This document shows positions 1 to 6,327 of a stretch of DNA of 30,801 bases, piece by piece (positions within the stretch are counted from its first letter, which is position 1; each line of letters begins with the position of its first letter). Source of the DNA: a virus; the IMG/VR virus record IMGVR_UViG_3300027710_000861, positions 1 through 30,801 of that record, one strand, 5' to 3'. The notes under the pieces were generated by a model. It saw nothing but the letters and a program-made list of their open reading frames with translations. It ran no database searches and was not told the DNA's origin. A program made the position numbers and the translations under genes.

Positions 1-1
1 A

Positions 2-193
2 ACACGGCATTGGCGTGGTCCTGGGCACTTCCGTATTTGCCCTGCTAATAGCTATCACCGTGTTGAGCTTAAAGAAGGAACAGACTGCTGGACAATGTTC
101 ATGCCTGGTCCACAACGTAGAGAATGGGGTTTCCTAGTAAACAACAAATGGATACATAACAACACATACTTAACAGAAAAAGCAAAGCAATGA
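2..193 (+). CDS. C-terminal fragment of a cupin-like phage protein (partial)
   Basis: The frame starting at base 2 is open from the window edge to a TGA at 191-193, giving the last 63 residues of a gene whose start lies outside. The visible part contains HRVEL, then a GTDCWTMF segment, then RREWGF and a short W-containing tail. This arrangement of His, Trp and RxxWGF resembles the end of cupin-fold (metal-binding beta-barrel) proteins of unknown substrate that recur in phages. The stop codon overlaps the start of the MazG-like gene as ATGA, which suggests translational coupling and one transcript. Family assignment rests on memory of the motif pattern and the function is unknown. Confidence 0.6.
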   Translation, partial: TRHWRGPGHFRICPANSYHRVELKEGTDCWTMFMPGPQRREWGFLVNNKWIHNNTYLTEKAKQ

Positions 194-465
194 ATAGTAA
201 AGAAAAAGAAGTAATGGATATTCTGCAGGAAGAATGTGCAGAAGTTATTCAAGCAGTTAGTAAAATTAGCCGCTTTGGTTTAGATAATTTAAAACCGGGA
301 AAGCCAAAAACTAACCGTGAACACCTAGAAGAAGAACTAGGTGATTTGTATGCTATGATTGAAATCTTACAAGAACTAGATGTTGTAAGTTGGACTAATA
401 TTGAGAAGGCTGCTGAAGCTAAACGTGAAAAGCTCAAGCAATGGTCAAATATCTTTACTGACTAA
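190..465 (+). CDS. MazG-like nucleotide pyrophosphohydrolase
   Basis: This 91-residue all-alpha protein is a plausible NTP or dNTP pyrophosphohydrolase of the MazG/dUTPase-2 superfamily, hydrolysing nucleoside triphosphates to monophosphate and pyrophosphate. The hallmark acidic pattern is visible: EECAE near residues 14-18 supplies the first ExxE, and EELGD near residues 48-52 supplies the second ExxxD, with the SRFGLDNL helix between them as in phage members of the family. The length matches single-domain phage MazG proteins. Phage versions are thought to tune nucleotide pools or the (p)ppGpp alarmone, but the substrate cannot be read here. The start overlaps the upstream stop (ATGA). The 3' end overlaps the convergent radical SAM gene by 11 bases. 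Confidence 0.85.
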   Translation: MNSKEKEVMDILQEECAEVIQAVSKISRFGLDNLKPGKPKTNREHLEEELGDLYAMIEILQELDVVSWTNIEKAAEAKREKLKQWSNIFTD

Positions 466-1318
466 ATTTAGTTATTTGTTGATCTGACCTATCTACACAG
501 GCTCGCATGCCGCAAGTATGCGGAGCAGATGGTAGTTGAAAATTAGGACTCCATAAATTTCCCAAGGGCTTGTCATTGCAACTACTACCAGATACATACC
601 CCTGATGAGAAATAACTAATTTCTCAATTCCTACATTACATAGATAACCTGTATAGACAGGATTTTCTTCAATCTTTTTTTCATATCTTTCTTCAAATGT
701 TGTTTCTTGAAAATGTTGCTGTACTTCTACTAATTCTTCTCCACGCATAATACGTAACTGTTGTTCAGTGTAAGCAAGCATTCCGGCAACTGGATCTGCC
801 TCATTGTATAGCACAGCTTTACCTATTTGTATACCGCATTCAGATTGTAATTCTAAAACACGTTTCATGTCTTCATCAAAATAATTAGGACGGATAGGTG
901 ACGAAATATCAATATTCTTTCCTGCTTTTTGGAACGCCTCAATAATAAATTTCATAAGTTTTGGATTTTGCCAATAATGATAAGATAAATGAAGACTATC
1001 AACATGGGGTTCTATAGCCCACCAATCTAACCAAAGTTTACCACCGTTAGTAGTAAGATCAATCGTGCCGCCTCTCTCTTTGCATAGTTTTAACATCATA
1101 GGAAAATCAAACATGTCCAACGGTTCACCACCATTAAATGTCCAATCAATTTTTCTTCCTAGAGAATCGTAGTGATCGATTAATTTTCGAGTGACTTCCA
1201 TATACTCGAGTATTCCTCGGGGAAGTTCTCCTCCTCGAAATCGAATCGGGCAGTAACTACATTCCGATGTGCAGTAGTCATTCAACATCCAATTTATATG
1301 TGTTTTTAAATTACTCAT
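455..1318 (-). CDS. Radical SAM enzyme with C-terminal SPASM/twitch-like cysteines
   Basis: This 287-residue protein has the canonical radical SAM cluster motif C16-x3-C20-x2-C23, in which three cysteines bind a 4Fe-4S cluster that cleaves S-adenosylmethionine. It is followed by GGEP at residues 63-66, the SAM-binding motif. Four further cysteines lie at the C-terminus (C227, C247, C269, C274), in a region beginning CNVG and containing GYVSGSSC. They look like a shortened SPASM or twitch domain that would hold an auxiliary iron-sulfur cluster, as in enzymes that modify peptides or proteins. The substrate is unknown. A good ribosome site (AAGGTAA) precedes the ATG. It is the only - strand gene within the first 9.6 kb, divergent from the queE-like gene and convergent with the MazG-like gene, as if inserted separately. 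I see no clear - strand promoter. Confidence 0.85.
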   Translation of the reverse strand: MSNLKTHINWMLNDYCTSECSYCPIRFRGGELPRGILEYMEVTRKLIDHYDSLGRKIDWTFNGGEPLDMFDFPMMLKLCKERGGTIDLTTNGGKLWLDWWAIEPHVDSLHLSYHYWQNPKLMKFIIEAFQKAGKNIDISSPIRPNYFDEDMKRVLELQSECGIQIGKAVLYNEADPVAGMLAYTEQQLRIMRGEELVEVQQHFQETTFEERYEKKIEENPVYTGYLCNVGIEKLVISHQGYVSGSSCNDKPLGNLWSPNFQLPSAPHTCGMRACVDRSDQQITKFSQ

Positions 1319-1334
1319 TTGTTACCTTATATTG

Positions 1335-1362
1335 TTGACAAATCTAAATAAACGTGTATAAT
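1335..1362 (+). promoter_or_regulatory. Consensus sigma-70 promoter for the queE-like gene
   Basis: A perfect TTGACA (1335-1340) and a perfect TATAAT (1357-1362) are separated by 16 bases, one short of the optimum. Transcription would start near 1369, about 22 bases before the ATG. Early or middle phage genes transcribed by unmodified host polymerase commonly use such sites. It lies in the divergent gap between the two radical SAM genes. Confidence 0.85.
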
Positions 1363-1368
1363 GTATTT

Positions 1369-1384
1369 AAGTACTTCCTAGGAA
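1369..1384. promoter_or_regulatory. Overlapping palindromes at the queE promoter start (possible operator)
   Basis: Two perfect palindromes overlap between the -10 box and the start codon: AAGTACTT at 1369-1376 and TTCCTAGGAA at 1375-1384. The second includes the ribosome-binding sequence AGGAA. The site could bind a dimeric regulator or pair in the mRNA, but short palindromes occur by chance in AT-rich DNA. Confidence 0.25.
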
Positions 1385-1390
1385 CAATAA

Positions 1391-2257
1391 ATGAACAAAA
1401 TTAAAGTATCCGAATTATTCTATTCAATTCAAGGTGAGGGGCGTTTTATGGGCGTGCCTTCCGTTTTTCTACGCACATATGGCTGTAACTTTACCTGTCA
1501 AGGGTTTGGTATGCCTAGAGGCGAATTAAGTCACGAAGCAACAGACATTGCGGCTACTCATACAATGATTAGCCCGTTTACAGAATATAAAGCATTGCCA
1601 CTAGTGTCAACTGGTTGTGATAGTTACGCTAGTTGGCACCCTGCTTTTAAAGATCTAAGTCCAATGATTAATGTAGACGGACTTGCAAAAGATATTGTGG
1701 CTACACTGCCTTTTGGCGAGTGGCGCGATGAACATTTGGTTATTACAGGTGGCGAGCCGTTACTAGGTTGGCAAAAGGCTTACCCGGCTTTGTTAGAGCA
1801 ACCGTGCATGTCAGAGTTAAAAGAAATTACGTTTGAAACAAACGGCACAATGCGTTTAACAAAAGATTTTAAACAATACTTACATACTTGGGCACACCAT
1901 CACGATAAAGATTTTATGCGCGAAATTACATTTAGCGTTAGTGCTAAACTTCCAGCGGCTGGTGAACCTTGGAAAGATGCAATTAAGCCTACAGTAGTTG
2001 TTGACTATCAAGAATACGGATACGTGTATTTGAAATTTGTTGTGGCAACTGAACAAGACATCGAAGATGCACTAAAGGCCACAGAAGAATTCCGTGCTGA
2101 AGGATTTAAAGGTCCTGTATATTTGATGCCAGTTGGTGGCGTAGAGAGTGTTTACGCTCTAAATAATAAAGCAGTAGCATTAGCGGCTATGAAACACGGA
2201 CTTCGCTACAGTGATAGATTGCAGGTTCCACTATTTAAAAACGAATGGGGTACATAA
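1391..2257 (+). CDS. queE: QueE-like 7-carboxy-7-deazaguanine synthase (radical SAM), split Cys motif
   Basis: QueE converts 6-carboxytetrahydropterin to 7-carboxy-7-deazaguanine, the step that makes the deazapurine core used for queuosine and for deazaguanine DNA modification. The N-terminus is diagnostic: ELFYSIQGEG (residues 8-17), then GVPSVFLRTYGC with C32 and C36, and GGEP after VIT in the middle. Unusually, the third cluster cysteine does not follow at +3; residue 39 is Phe. The matching segment appears as GCDSYASW with C76, giving C-x3-C-x39-C, so about 37 extra residues are inserted inside the cluster loop. The 288-residue length exceeds typical bacterial QueE (about 210-240). AGGAA lies 6 bases before the ATG. 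No queC, queD or folE partner is in the window, so the final product is unknown. Confidence 0.85.
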   Translation: MNKIKVSELFYSIQGEGRFMGVPSVFLRTYGCNFTCQGFGMPRGELSHEATDIAATHTMISPFTEYKALPLVSTGCDSYASWHPAFKDLSPMINVDGLAKDIVATLPFGEWRDEHLVITGGEPLLGWQKAYPALLEQPCMSELKEITFETNGTMRLTKDFKQYLHTWAHHHDKDFMREITFSVSAKLPAAGEPWKDAIKPTVVVDYQEYGYVYLKFVVATEQDIEDALKATEEFRAEGFKGPVYLMPVGGVESVYALNNKAVALAAMKHGLRYSDRLQVPLFKNEWGT

Positions 2258-2258
2258 T

Positions 2259-2684
2259 ATGAACAAGTTTATTAAAAAATTATTTGGTATAGATAAAATT
2301 GAAGCCGAAACAGAAGAAGCTATTCGTCAAAAAGTAGCGGCTCAGTTATCGGCAGAAAAAGCCTTTGAAGCAGAACGCCTTGCTAAACTAACGCCAAAAC
2401 AAATTGCCACTGAAAAGAAAGAACCCTGGGTTCAAGTATTAGATACACATGTCAACAAAGACAACATTAAGAATGGTTTTTTTGAACTTGACTGGAATGA
2501 GTATTTTGTGTTACAATTAAAAGAAGCAGGCTACAAAGGCGATACAGAAGAAATGATTGTTGACTCATGGTTTGGCGAACTATGTAGAAATGTAGGCGGT
2601 GAATCGGGCATTAACATGAACCAGCGTACAGCAGGTTATATTAATGTAAACAATTTAGGTGATGGTAGAACAGAGGTTTCTTAA
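2259..2684 (+). CDS. Conserved T4-like phage protein of unknown function
   Basis: I chose the ATG at 2259, one base after the queE stop, rather than an earlier in-frame ATG at 2211 inside queE; this gives 141 residues. The N-terminal third is charged and helical, rich in Glu, Lys and Ala. The rest contains a WVQVLDTHV segment, GFFELDWNEYF, DSWFGELCRNV and an N/G-rich end. Proteins with this GFFELDWN and WF-x-CRNV pattern recur as hypothetical proteins in aquatic T4-like phages, as far as I recall. No catalytic motif is recognisable. Its stop TAA shares a base with the ATG of the exonuclease gene, so the two are probably co-translated, hinting at a DNA-metabolism context. Confidence 0.75.
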   Translation: MNKFIKKLFGIDKIEAETEEAIRQKVAAQLSAEKAFEAERLAKLTPKQIATEKKEPWVQVLDTHVNKDNIKNGFFELDWNEYFVLQLKEAGYKGDTEEMIVDSWFGELCRNVGGESGINMNQRTAGYINVNNLGDGRTEVS

Positions 2685-3676
2685 TGTCTAAGACATATAT
2701 TTTAGTAGATACAGCAAATACATTCTTTCGTGCTCGTCACGTAGTTCGTGGAGATCTTAATGATAAGATTGGCATGAGCATTCATACTGTATTAAGCAGT
2801 ATTCGAAAAGCATGGCGTGACTTTAACGGTGACCATGTAGTGTTCTGTCTTGAAGGTCGCTCGTGGCGTAAGGACTTCTATGCTCCTTACAAGCGTCAAC
2901 GCACAGAGGCTCGTGCCGCACATAGTCCTAAAGAAGCAGAAGAAGAAAAAGTATTTTGGGAAACGTTTGATAATTTTAAAGACTTTATCATTACTAAAAC
3001 AAATACCACAGTCTTACAGAATCCACAATTAGAAGCAGATGATTTGATTGCAGGCTTTATTCAAGCACATCCGAACGACAACCATGTAATCATTTCAACA
3101 GATGGCGACTTTGCACAACTCATTGCACCTAACGTGAAACAATATAATGGCGTAATGCAGATCACAACCACACACGAAGGATACTTTGATGAAAAAGGTA
3201 AACGTGTTAAAGATAAAAAAACTAATGAAGTTAAAGCCGCGCCGGACCCAACTTGGTTACTCTTTGAGAAGTGTATGCGTGGCGACACCTCCGACAACAT
3301 CTTCTCTGCTTATCCGGGAGTACGTGAGAAGGGGACAAAGAATAAGGTTGGTCTCCGTGAGGCCTTTGCTGATAGAGAATCCAAAGGCTACTCGTGGAAC
3401 AACATGATGCTTCAGCGCTGGACCGACCACGAAGGTGCCGAACATCGTGTATTAGACGACTACACTCGCAATGTAAAACTATGTGATCTAACAGCACAGC
3501 CCGATAATATTAAAACTATAATTAAAGAAACTATTGATACCGCAACGGCCGCAGAGAAAAGTATTCCACAAGTTGGAATTCGTTTGCTAAAGTTCTGTGC
3601 AGAGTTTGACTTACAAAAAATTAGTGAGCAAGTACAAAGTTATGCGGACCCACTTAATGCAAGGTATGTAGCATGA
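2684..3676 (+). CDS. rnh: RNase H-like 5'-3' exonuclease / flap endonuclease
   Basis: This 330-residue protein belongs to the 5' nuclease (FEN/PIN-like) superfamily represented by T4 RNase H, which removes RNA primers from lagging-strand fragments during phage replication. Metal-binding acidic motifs appear in the expected order: D9 in ILVDTAN, a basic arch segment around residues 59-73, E117, D119 and D120 in LEADDLIAGF, D140 and D142 in STDGDF, and D201 and D204 in RGDTSDNI, followed by the helix-hairpin-helix region for DNA binding. Length and motif spacing are close to T4 Rnh (about 305 residues). The start overlaps the upstream stop (TAATG), and the stop overlaps the next start (ATGA), placing it within a coupled operon driven from about 1335. 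Confidence 0.9.
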   Translation: MSKTYILVDTANTFFRARHVVRGDLNDKIGMSIHTVLSSIRKAWRDFNGDHVVFCLEGRSWRKDFYAPYKRQRTEARAAHSPKEAEEEKVFWETFDNFKDFIITKTNTTVLQNPQLEADDLIAGFIQAHPNDNHVIISTDGDFAQLIAPNVKQYNGVMQITTTHEGYFDEKGKRVKDKKTNEVKAAPDPTWLLFEKCMRGDTSDNIFSAYPGVREKGTKNKVGLREAFADRESKGYSWNNMMLQRWTDHEGAEHRVLDDYTRNVKLCDLTAQPDNIKTIIKETIDTATAAEKSIPQVGIRLLKFCAEFDLQKISEQVQSYADPLNARYVA

Positions 3677-4149
3677 ATTTTATATCAAAAGTAGTAATTC
3701 CAAACAAGGAATGGATTATTGAAGATCACGGACAAAAGATAGGTTCAGTAGCAAAACTAAAAAAAGGTTACGAATTTTTTAGACGTGGGCAAAAGATCAA
3801 TTTTAAAGATCTTAAAACATTCACAGAAGAATTTGGTGTAACACTTGTCGAAGGTAAAAAAACTCATAATTTTGAAATAGAATCTGTTAGTTACAAAATC
3901 TATGAATTTCCATGTAGCTCAAAACCCTTTGAATCTGTTTACAATGTTAAAAAGAAATTACCTTTATTTGCTAAGAGTGCCAAAAGTAAGAGTCAATATT
4001 GTGCAGGTTACTATGTAATTAAATTCCGCAAAGGCTGGGTCAAGAGTTTTTGCCCTAAACTAATTACACTAGAACGGTATCCATTTCACGGTCCTTATAA
4101 AACAGAGATCGAAATGAAGGCCATGCTTAATACTGTCAACAAAACATGA
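3673..4149 (+). CDS. Conserved basic phage protein of unknown function
   Basis: The 158-residue product is strongly basic, with many Lys residues, and begins MNFISKVVIPNKEWIIEDHG. It contains a K-rich centre, a C-terminal YYVIKFRKGW segment and ERYPFHGPYKTEIEM near the end. This layout resembles a hypothetical protein family next to replication genes in aquatic T4-like phages. I see no catalytic motif, signal peptide or membrane helix. The start is supported by AAGG at 3661-3664 and an ATGA overlap with the exonuclease gene. A nucleic-acid-binding role would fit its charge but is only inference. Confidence 0.75.
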   Translation: MNFISKVVIPNKEWIIEDHGQKIGSVAKLKKGYEFFRRGQKINFKDLKTFTEEFGVTLVEGKKTHNFEIESVSYKIYEFPCSSKPFESVYNVKKKLPLFAKSAKSKSQYCAGYYVIKFRKGWVKSFCPKLITLERYPFHGPYKTEIEMKAMLNTVNKT

Positions 4150-4370
4150 AACAACTCAATACATTACCTATAGAAGACTTCTTAGAAAAGACTAGAATTG
4201 CTATCAAAAGCAATCAAAAAAGTCTAACTTTAACTATAAAAGAAGCTACAGATTTACAAAATAGTCTTAGTATTGTAATGACTAGACTAAGCGGAAACTT
4301 AGATCAAATGCTGTCAGAAAATCAATTTCCAGACAAGATTGAAATAAAAGTAGACGGTGGCAAATTCTAA
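4146..4370 (+). CDS. Small helical phage protein of unknown function
   Basis: This 74-residue protein starts within the stop of the previous gene (ATGA at 4146-4149). Residues 8-60 are rich in Leu, Ile, Lys, Ser and Thr with heptad-like spacing, so a helical hairpin or short coiled coil is likely. The end, DKIEIKVDGGKF, may form a beta strand. No known motif is recognised. Its reality is supported by tight packing between two coding genes and by the absence of any other good frame there. Confidence 0.65.
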   Translation: MKQLNTLPIEDFLEKTRIAIKSNQKSLTLTIKEATDLQNSLSIVMTRLSGNLDQMLSENQFPDKIEIKVDGGKF

Positions 4371-4383
4371 AAACCTGCTAAAT

Positions 4384-4412
4384 ATATACGCACTTTTCGG
4401 AGATACGTATAT
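4384..4412 (+). promoter_or_regulatory. mRNA hairpin presenting a GGAG ribosome site in its loop
   Basis: A perfect 7-bp stem pairs ATATACG (4384-4390) with CGTATAT (4406-4412) across a 15-base loop. The loop contains GGAG (4399-4402), the only plausible ribosome site for the ATG at 4414, which begins two bases after the stem. It could control initiation, or be a target for a T4 RegB-type endoribonuclease, which cuts GGAG; no regB gene is visible in the window. Confidence 0.4.
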
Positions 4413-4413
4413 T

Positions 4414-4713
4414 ATGAGCAGACCAAAACCTAAAGTTTTGTTAGAAATTACTAATAAAAAATCCTATAAAACTGATCAAGTTTTAGAGTCTGAAGCCATC
4501 TGGGCAGTCTTTTACGAAGACAAACCAATTAACCTCAAAACTACCAGTGTTGTTGCACAGCAACTAGGTCCAAAATACAAAAAAGTTAGTTTTTCAAACA
4601 GCGGTCATGCATTTAATCTAGCAGAAAAATTAAACAAATTATTCAATACCACTGACTTTACCGTTTACAAACTAACAACCGGCGAAAAAGTCATAAATGA
4701 ATCCGAAGCATGA
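4414..4713 (+). CDS. Conserved T4-like phage protein of unknown function
   Basis: The frame is open from a GTG at 4357, but that start lies inside the preceding gene. The ATG at 4414, with GGAG at 4399-4402 upstream, gives a product of 99 residues that starts MSRPKPKVLLEIT like relatives I recall. Landmarks are YKTDQVLESEAIWAVFY, KPINLKT, GPKYKKVSFSNSGHA and LAEKLNKLF. The GPKYKKVSFSNxGHAxNLAEKLN block is a strong signature of a hypothetical family common in aquatic T4-like phages. No enzymatic motif is apparent. It overlaps the next gene by 17 bases. Confidence 0.8.
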   Translation: MSRPKPKVLLEITNKKSYKTDQVLESEAIWAVFYEDKPINLKTTSVVAQQLGPKYKKVSFSNSGHAFNLAEKLNKLFNTTDFTVYKLTTGEKVINESEA

Positions 4714-5086
4714 GATAACCAAAATCGTTCTAGAAGCCAAAGGGCTTGTAGCAGATGAGAAGCGGATTAAACAAACTATCCCAATTTGGTGGGTAAACCC
4801 AAGAAAAAAAGAAAAAGGCGGGCTCAGACTTACTGAGCAAGGATTTGAATGCCTGCAACAGGCAGATATCAAATGCTATGAGATTAGATTTGACGAGCCC
4901 ATTTTCTTTACTAATAAACTAGCCATCTGGATTGACCAAAATATGGACTGCCCATTTTATATAAACAATAAACGTATTTGGGTATTTGGAGAAAAGATGG
5001 CTGTCCAATTAGTGTTGTTTTCTGGCAACATTGCAAAGTTCCAAAGAGCCAGAGAAAGATTTACAGAAAAACAAAAAAACACTTGA
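4697..5086 (+). CDS. Conserved phage protein of unknown function
   Basis: The 129-residue product contains KQTIPIWWVNPRKKEKGG, LRLTEQGFECL, a CYEIRF segment, DQNMDCPFYI and a C-terminal FGEKMAVQLVLFSGN stretch. The WWVNPRK and MDCPFYI motifs recur in hypothetical proteins of T4-like phages that often sit next to the preceding family. The ATG lies inside the previous gene, implying coupling. The stop TGA (5084-5086) falls inside the -35 box of the next promoter, showing how compact the region is. No function can be proposed from sequence alone. Confidence 0.75.
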   Translation: MNPKHEITKIVLEAKGLVADEKRIKQTIPIWWVNPRKKEKGGLRLTEQGFECLQQADIKCYEIRFDEPIFFTNKLAIWIDQNMDCPFYINNKRIWVFGEKMAVQLVLFSGNIAKFQRARERFTEKQKNT

Positions 5087-5111
5087 CAAGAGACAAGATC
5101 TTTGCTATAAT
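5083..5111 (+). promoter_or_regulatory. Perfect consensus sigma-70 promoter for the MoxR gene
   Basis: TTGACA (5083-5088) and TATAAT (5106-5111) are separated by exactly 17 bases, the ideal arrangement. Transcription would start near 5118 and give a leader of about 45 bases before the ATG at 5163. The -35 box overlaps the stop codon of the upstream gene. This should be a strong site for unmodified host polymerase. Confidence 0.92.
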
Positions 5112-5117
5112 TAACTT

Positions 5118-5148
5118 ACTGTAAAACATACAGCTTCAACAGTTTTTT
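5118..5148 (+). promoter_or_regulatory. Possible leader with two alternative weak stems before a T-run
   Basis: In the leader downstream of the promoter, CTGTA (5119-5123) can pair with TACAG (5129-5133), or ACTGT (5118-5122) with ACAGT (5139-5143), which is followed directly by a run of Ts. The two pairings exclude each other, an attenuator-like layout, but each stem is only 5 bp and AT-rich, so it may be chance. Confidence 0.2.
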
Positions 5149-5162
5149 AAAGAAAGTAGATT

Positions 5163-6245
5163 ATGTCAGAAAAAATGTCAGCTAATCGCACTGTTAGCCC
5201 TAACGAAGCCAAAGCGGCAATTCGTAAGTGTATCAAAAAACAACGCCCTGTGTTCATGTGGGGTCCCCCCGGTATTGGTAAATCCGATATTGTTAAACAA
5301 ATCGGTAACGAGCAAGAGCGTGAAGTTATTGACGTTCGTTTGAGCTTGTGGGAACCTACTGACATTAAAGGTATTCCATATTACAATTCCAATTCTAATA
5401 CAATGACTTGGGCTCCTCCTGCAGAATTGCCCACTGATCCAGAATCTACTGCGATCTTGTTCTTGGACGAATTGAACTCTGCGGCTCCTGCTACACAGGC
5501 AGCGGCTTTCCAATTGGTGCTTAATCGTCGTGTTGGTACTTACCAATTGCCAAAAGGTGTTAGCATTGTTGCCGCTGGTAACCGTGAGGGCGACAAAGGT
5601 GTAACTTATCGTATGCCTGCTCCGTTGGCTAATCGTTTCTTGCACGTTGAACTCCGTTGCGATTTTGATGACTGGCACCAGTGGGCTGTTACCAATCGCG
5701 TTCACGAGCAGGTTGTTGGTTACTTGGGTTTTGCCAAGCAAGACTTGTATGACTTTGATCCAAAAAGTTCTAGCAAGGCATTTGCTACTCCTCGTTCTTG
5801 GATGTTTGTCAGCGAGCTGTTGGAAGAAGATGACGTTCCAGATAACACATTGACTGATTTGATTGCAGGTGCAGTCGGTGAAGGTCTTGCTGTTAAGTTT
5901 ATGGCACACCGCAAAGTAGCAAAACAGATGCCCAAGCCAGAAGATATTTTGGCAGGTAAAGTTAAGAAGTCTGAGATCAAAGAAATCTCTGCTATGTATT
6001 CTTTGACGATTAGTCTTTGCTACGAGCTTCAAGAAGCAGATCGCAAGAAAGCTAAGAATTGGGATGCTATGGCAGACAACTTCTTTGGCTTTATGATGGA
6101 TAATTTCCCCACAGAGTTAGTCGTTATGGGTGCTAAGGTTGCGTTGACTAATTATCAATTGCCGTTTGATGCCAGCAAATTGGCTAACTTTGACAAGTTC
6201 CATACCAAATATGGTAAGTACATTATCCAGGCAATGGAAGGCTAA
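5163..6245 (+). CDS. MoxR-type AAA+ ATPase
   Basis: This 360-residue protein is an AAA+ ATPase of the MoxR/AAA_5 type, a family that acts as ATP-driven chaperones, often with VWA-domain partners, in metal-cofactor insertion or complex remodelling. Walker A is GPPGIGKS (residues 34-41), Walker B is AILFLDE (97-103), sensor 1 is in AAGN (N140), and a likely arginine finger is R158 in PLANRF. A helical lid and a less conserved C-terminal region follow. It is a single transcription unit: a perfect sigma-70 promoter lies 50 bases upstream and a terminator just after the stop. The next gene encodes the expected VWA partner. The phage process it serves is unknown. Confidence 0.9.
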   Translation: MSEKMSANRTVSPNEAKAAIRKCIKKQRPVFMWGPPGIGKSDIVKQIGNEQEREVIDVRLSLWEPTDIKGIPYYNSNSNTMTWAPPAELPTDPESTAILFLDELNSAAPATQAAAFQLVLNRRVGTYQLPKGVSIVAAGNREGDKGVTYRMPAPLANRFLHVELRCDFDDWHQWAVTNRVHEQVVGYLGFAKQDLYDFDPKSSSKAFATPRSWMFVSELLEEDDVPDNTLTDLIAGAVGEGLAVKFMAHRKVAKQMPKPEDILAGKVKKSEIKEISAMYSLTISLCYELQEADRKKAKNWDAMADNFFGFMMDNFPTELVVMGAKVALTNYQLPFDASKLANFDKFHTKYGKYIIQAMEG

Positions 6246-6249
6246 AATT

Positions 6250-6271
6250 GGACCCTGCGGGGTCCTTTTTT
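6250..6271 (+). terminator. Rho-independent terminator after the MoxR gene
   Basis: GGACCC (6250-6255) pairs with GGGTCC (6260-6265) around the tetraloop TGCG, followed immediately by six Ts (6266-6271). The stem begins five bases after the TAA stop. This is a compact, convincing intrinsic terminator that separates the ATPase transcript from the following gene. Confidence 0.9.
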
Positions 6272-6273
6272 AC

Positions 6274-6302
6274 TTGCTCTTTTGATGAAATGAATGTATA
6301 AT
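6274..6302 (+). promoter_or_regulatory. Probable sigma-70 promoter for the HExxH/VWA gene
   Basis: A perfect TATAAT at 6297-6302 has a weak -35, TTGCTC (6274-6279), at the ideal 17-base spacing. It lies just after the terminator, and would start transcription near 6309, shortly before AGGAG at 6318-6322. Because the -35 is poor, an activator or a weaker promoter is likely. Confidence 0.65.
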
Positions 6303-6327
6303 AGTATTATCGCAACTAGGAGTTATC

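Noticed and set aside
461-472. 12-base palindrome ACTAAATTTAGT at the convergent ends of the MazG-like and radical SAM genes, as a bidirectional terminator
   Set aside because: The stem would be entirely AT-rich apart from one pair, with no loop and no following T-run.
510-523. Hairpin CCGCA-AGTA-TGCGG as a terminator
   Set aside because: It lies within the cysteine-coding end of the radical SAM gene, has only a 5-bp stem, and no T-run follows on either strand.
4357-4413. An upstream GTG start for the gene at 4414-4713
   Set aside because: It lies within the previous gene, lacks a ribosome site, and adds residues unlike the conserved start MSRPKPKV.
5178-6032. A 284-residue - strand open frame opposite the MoxR ATPase
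   Set aside because: It is antisense to a clearly conserved ATPase whose Walker and sensor motifs are intact. The composition is unlike a normal protein, and the frame is a by-product of codon bias.
6282-6302. TTGATG as the -35 box of the promoter before the HExxH/VWA gene
   Set aside because: It is only 9 bases from TATAAT, far too close for sigma-70 binding; the weaker TTGCTC at the correct 17-base distance is preferred.
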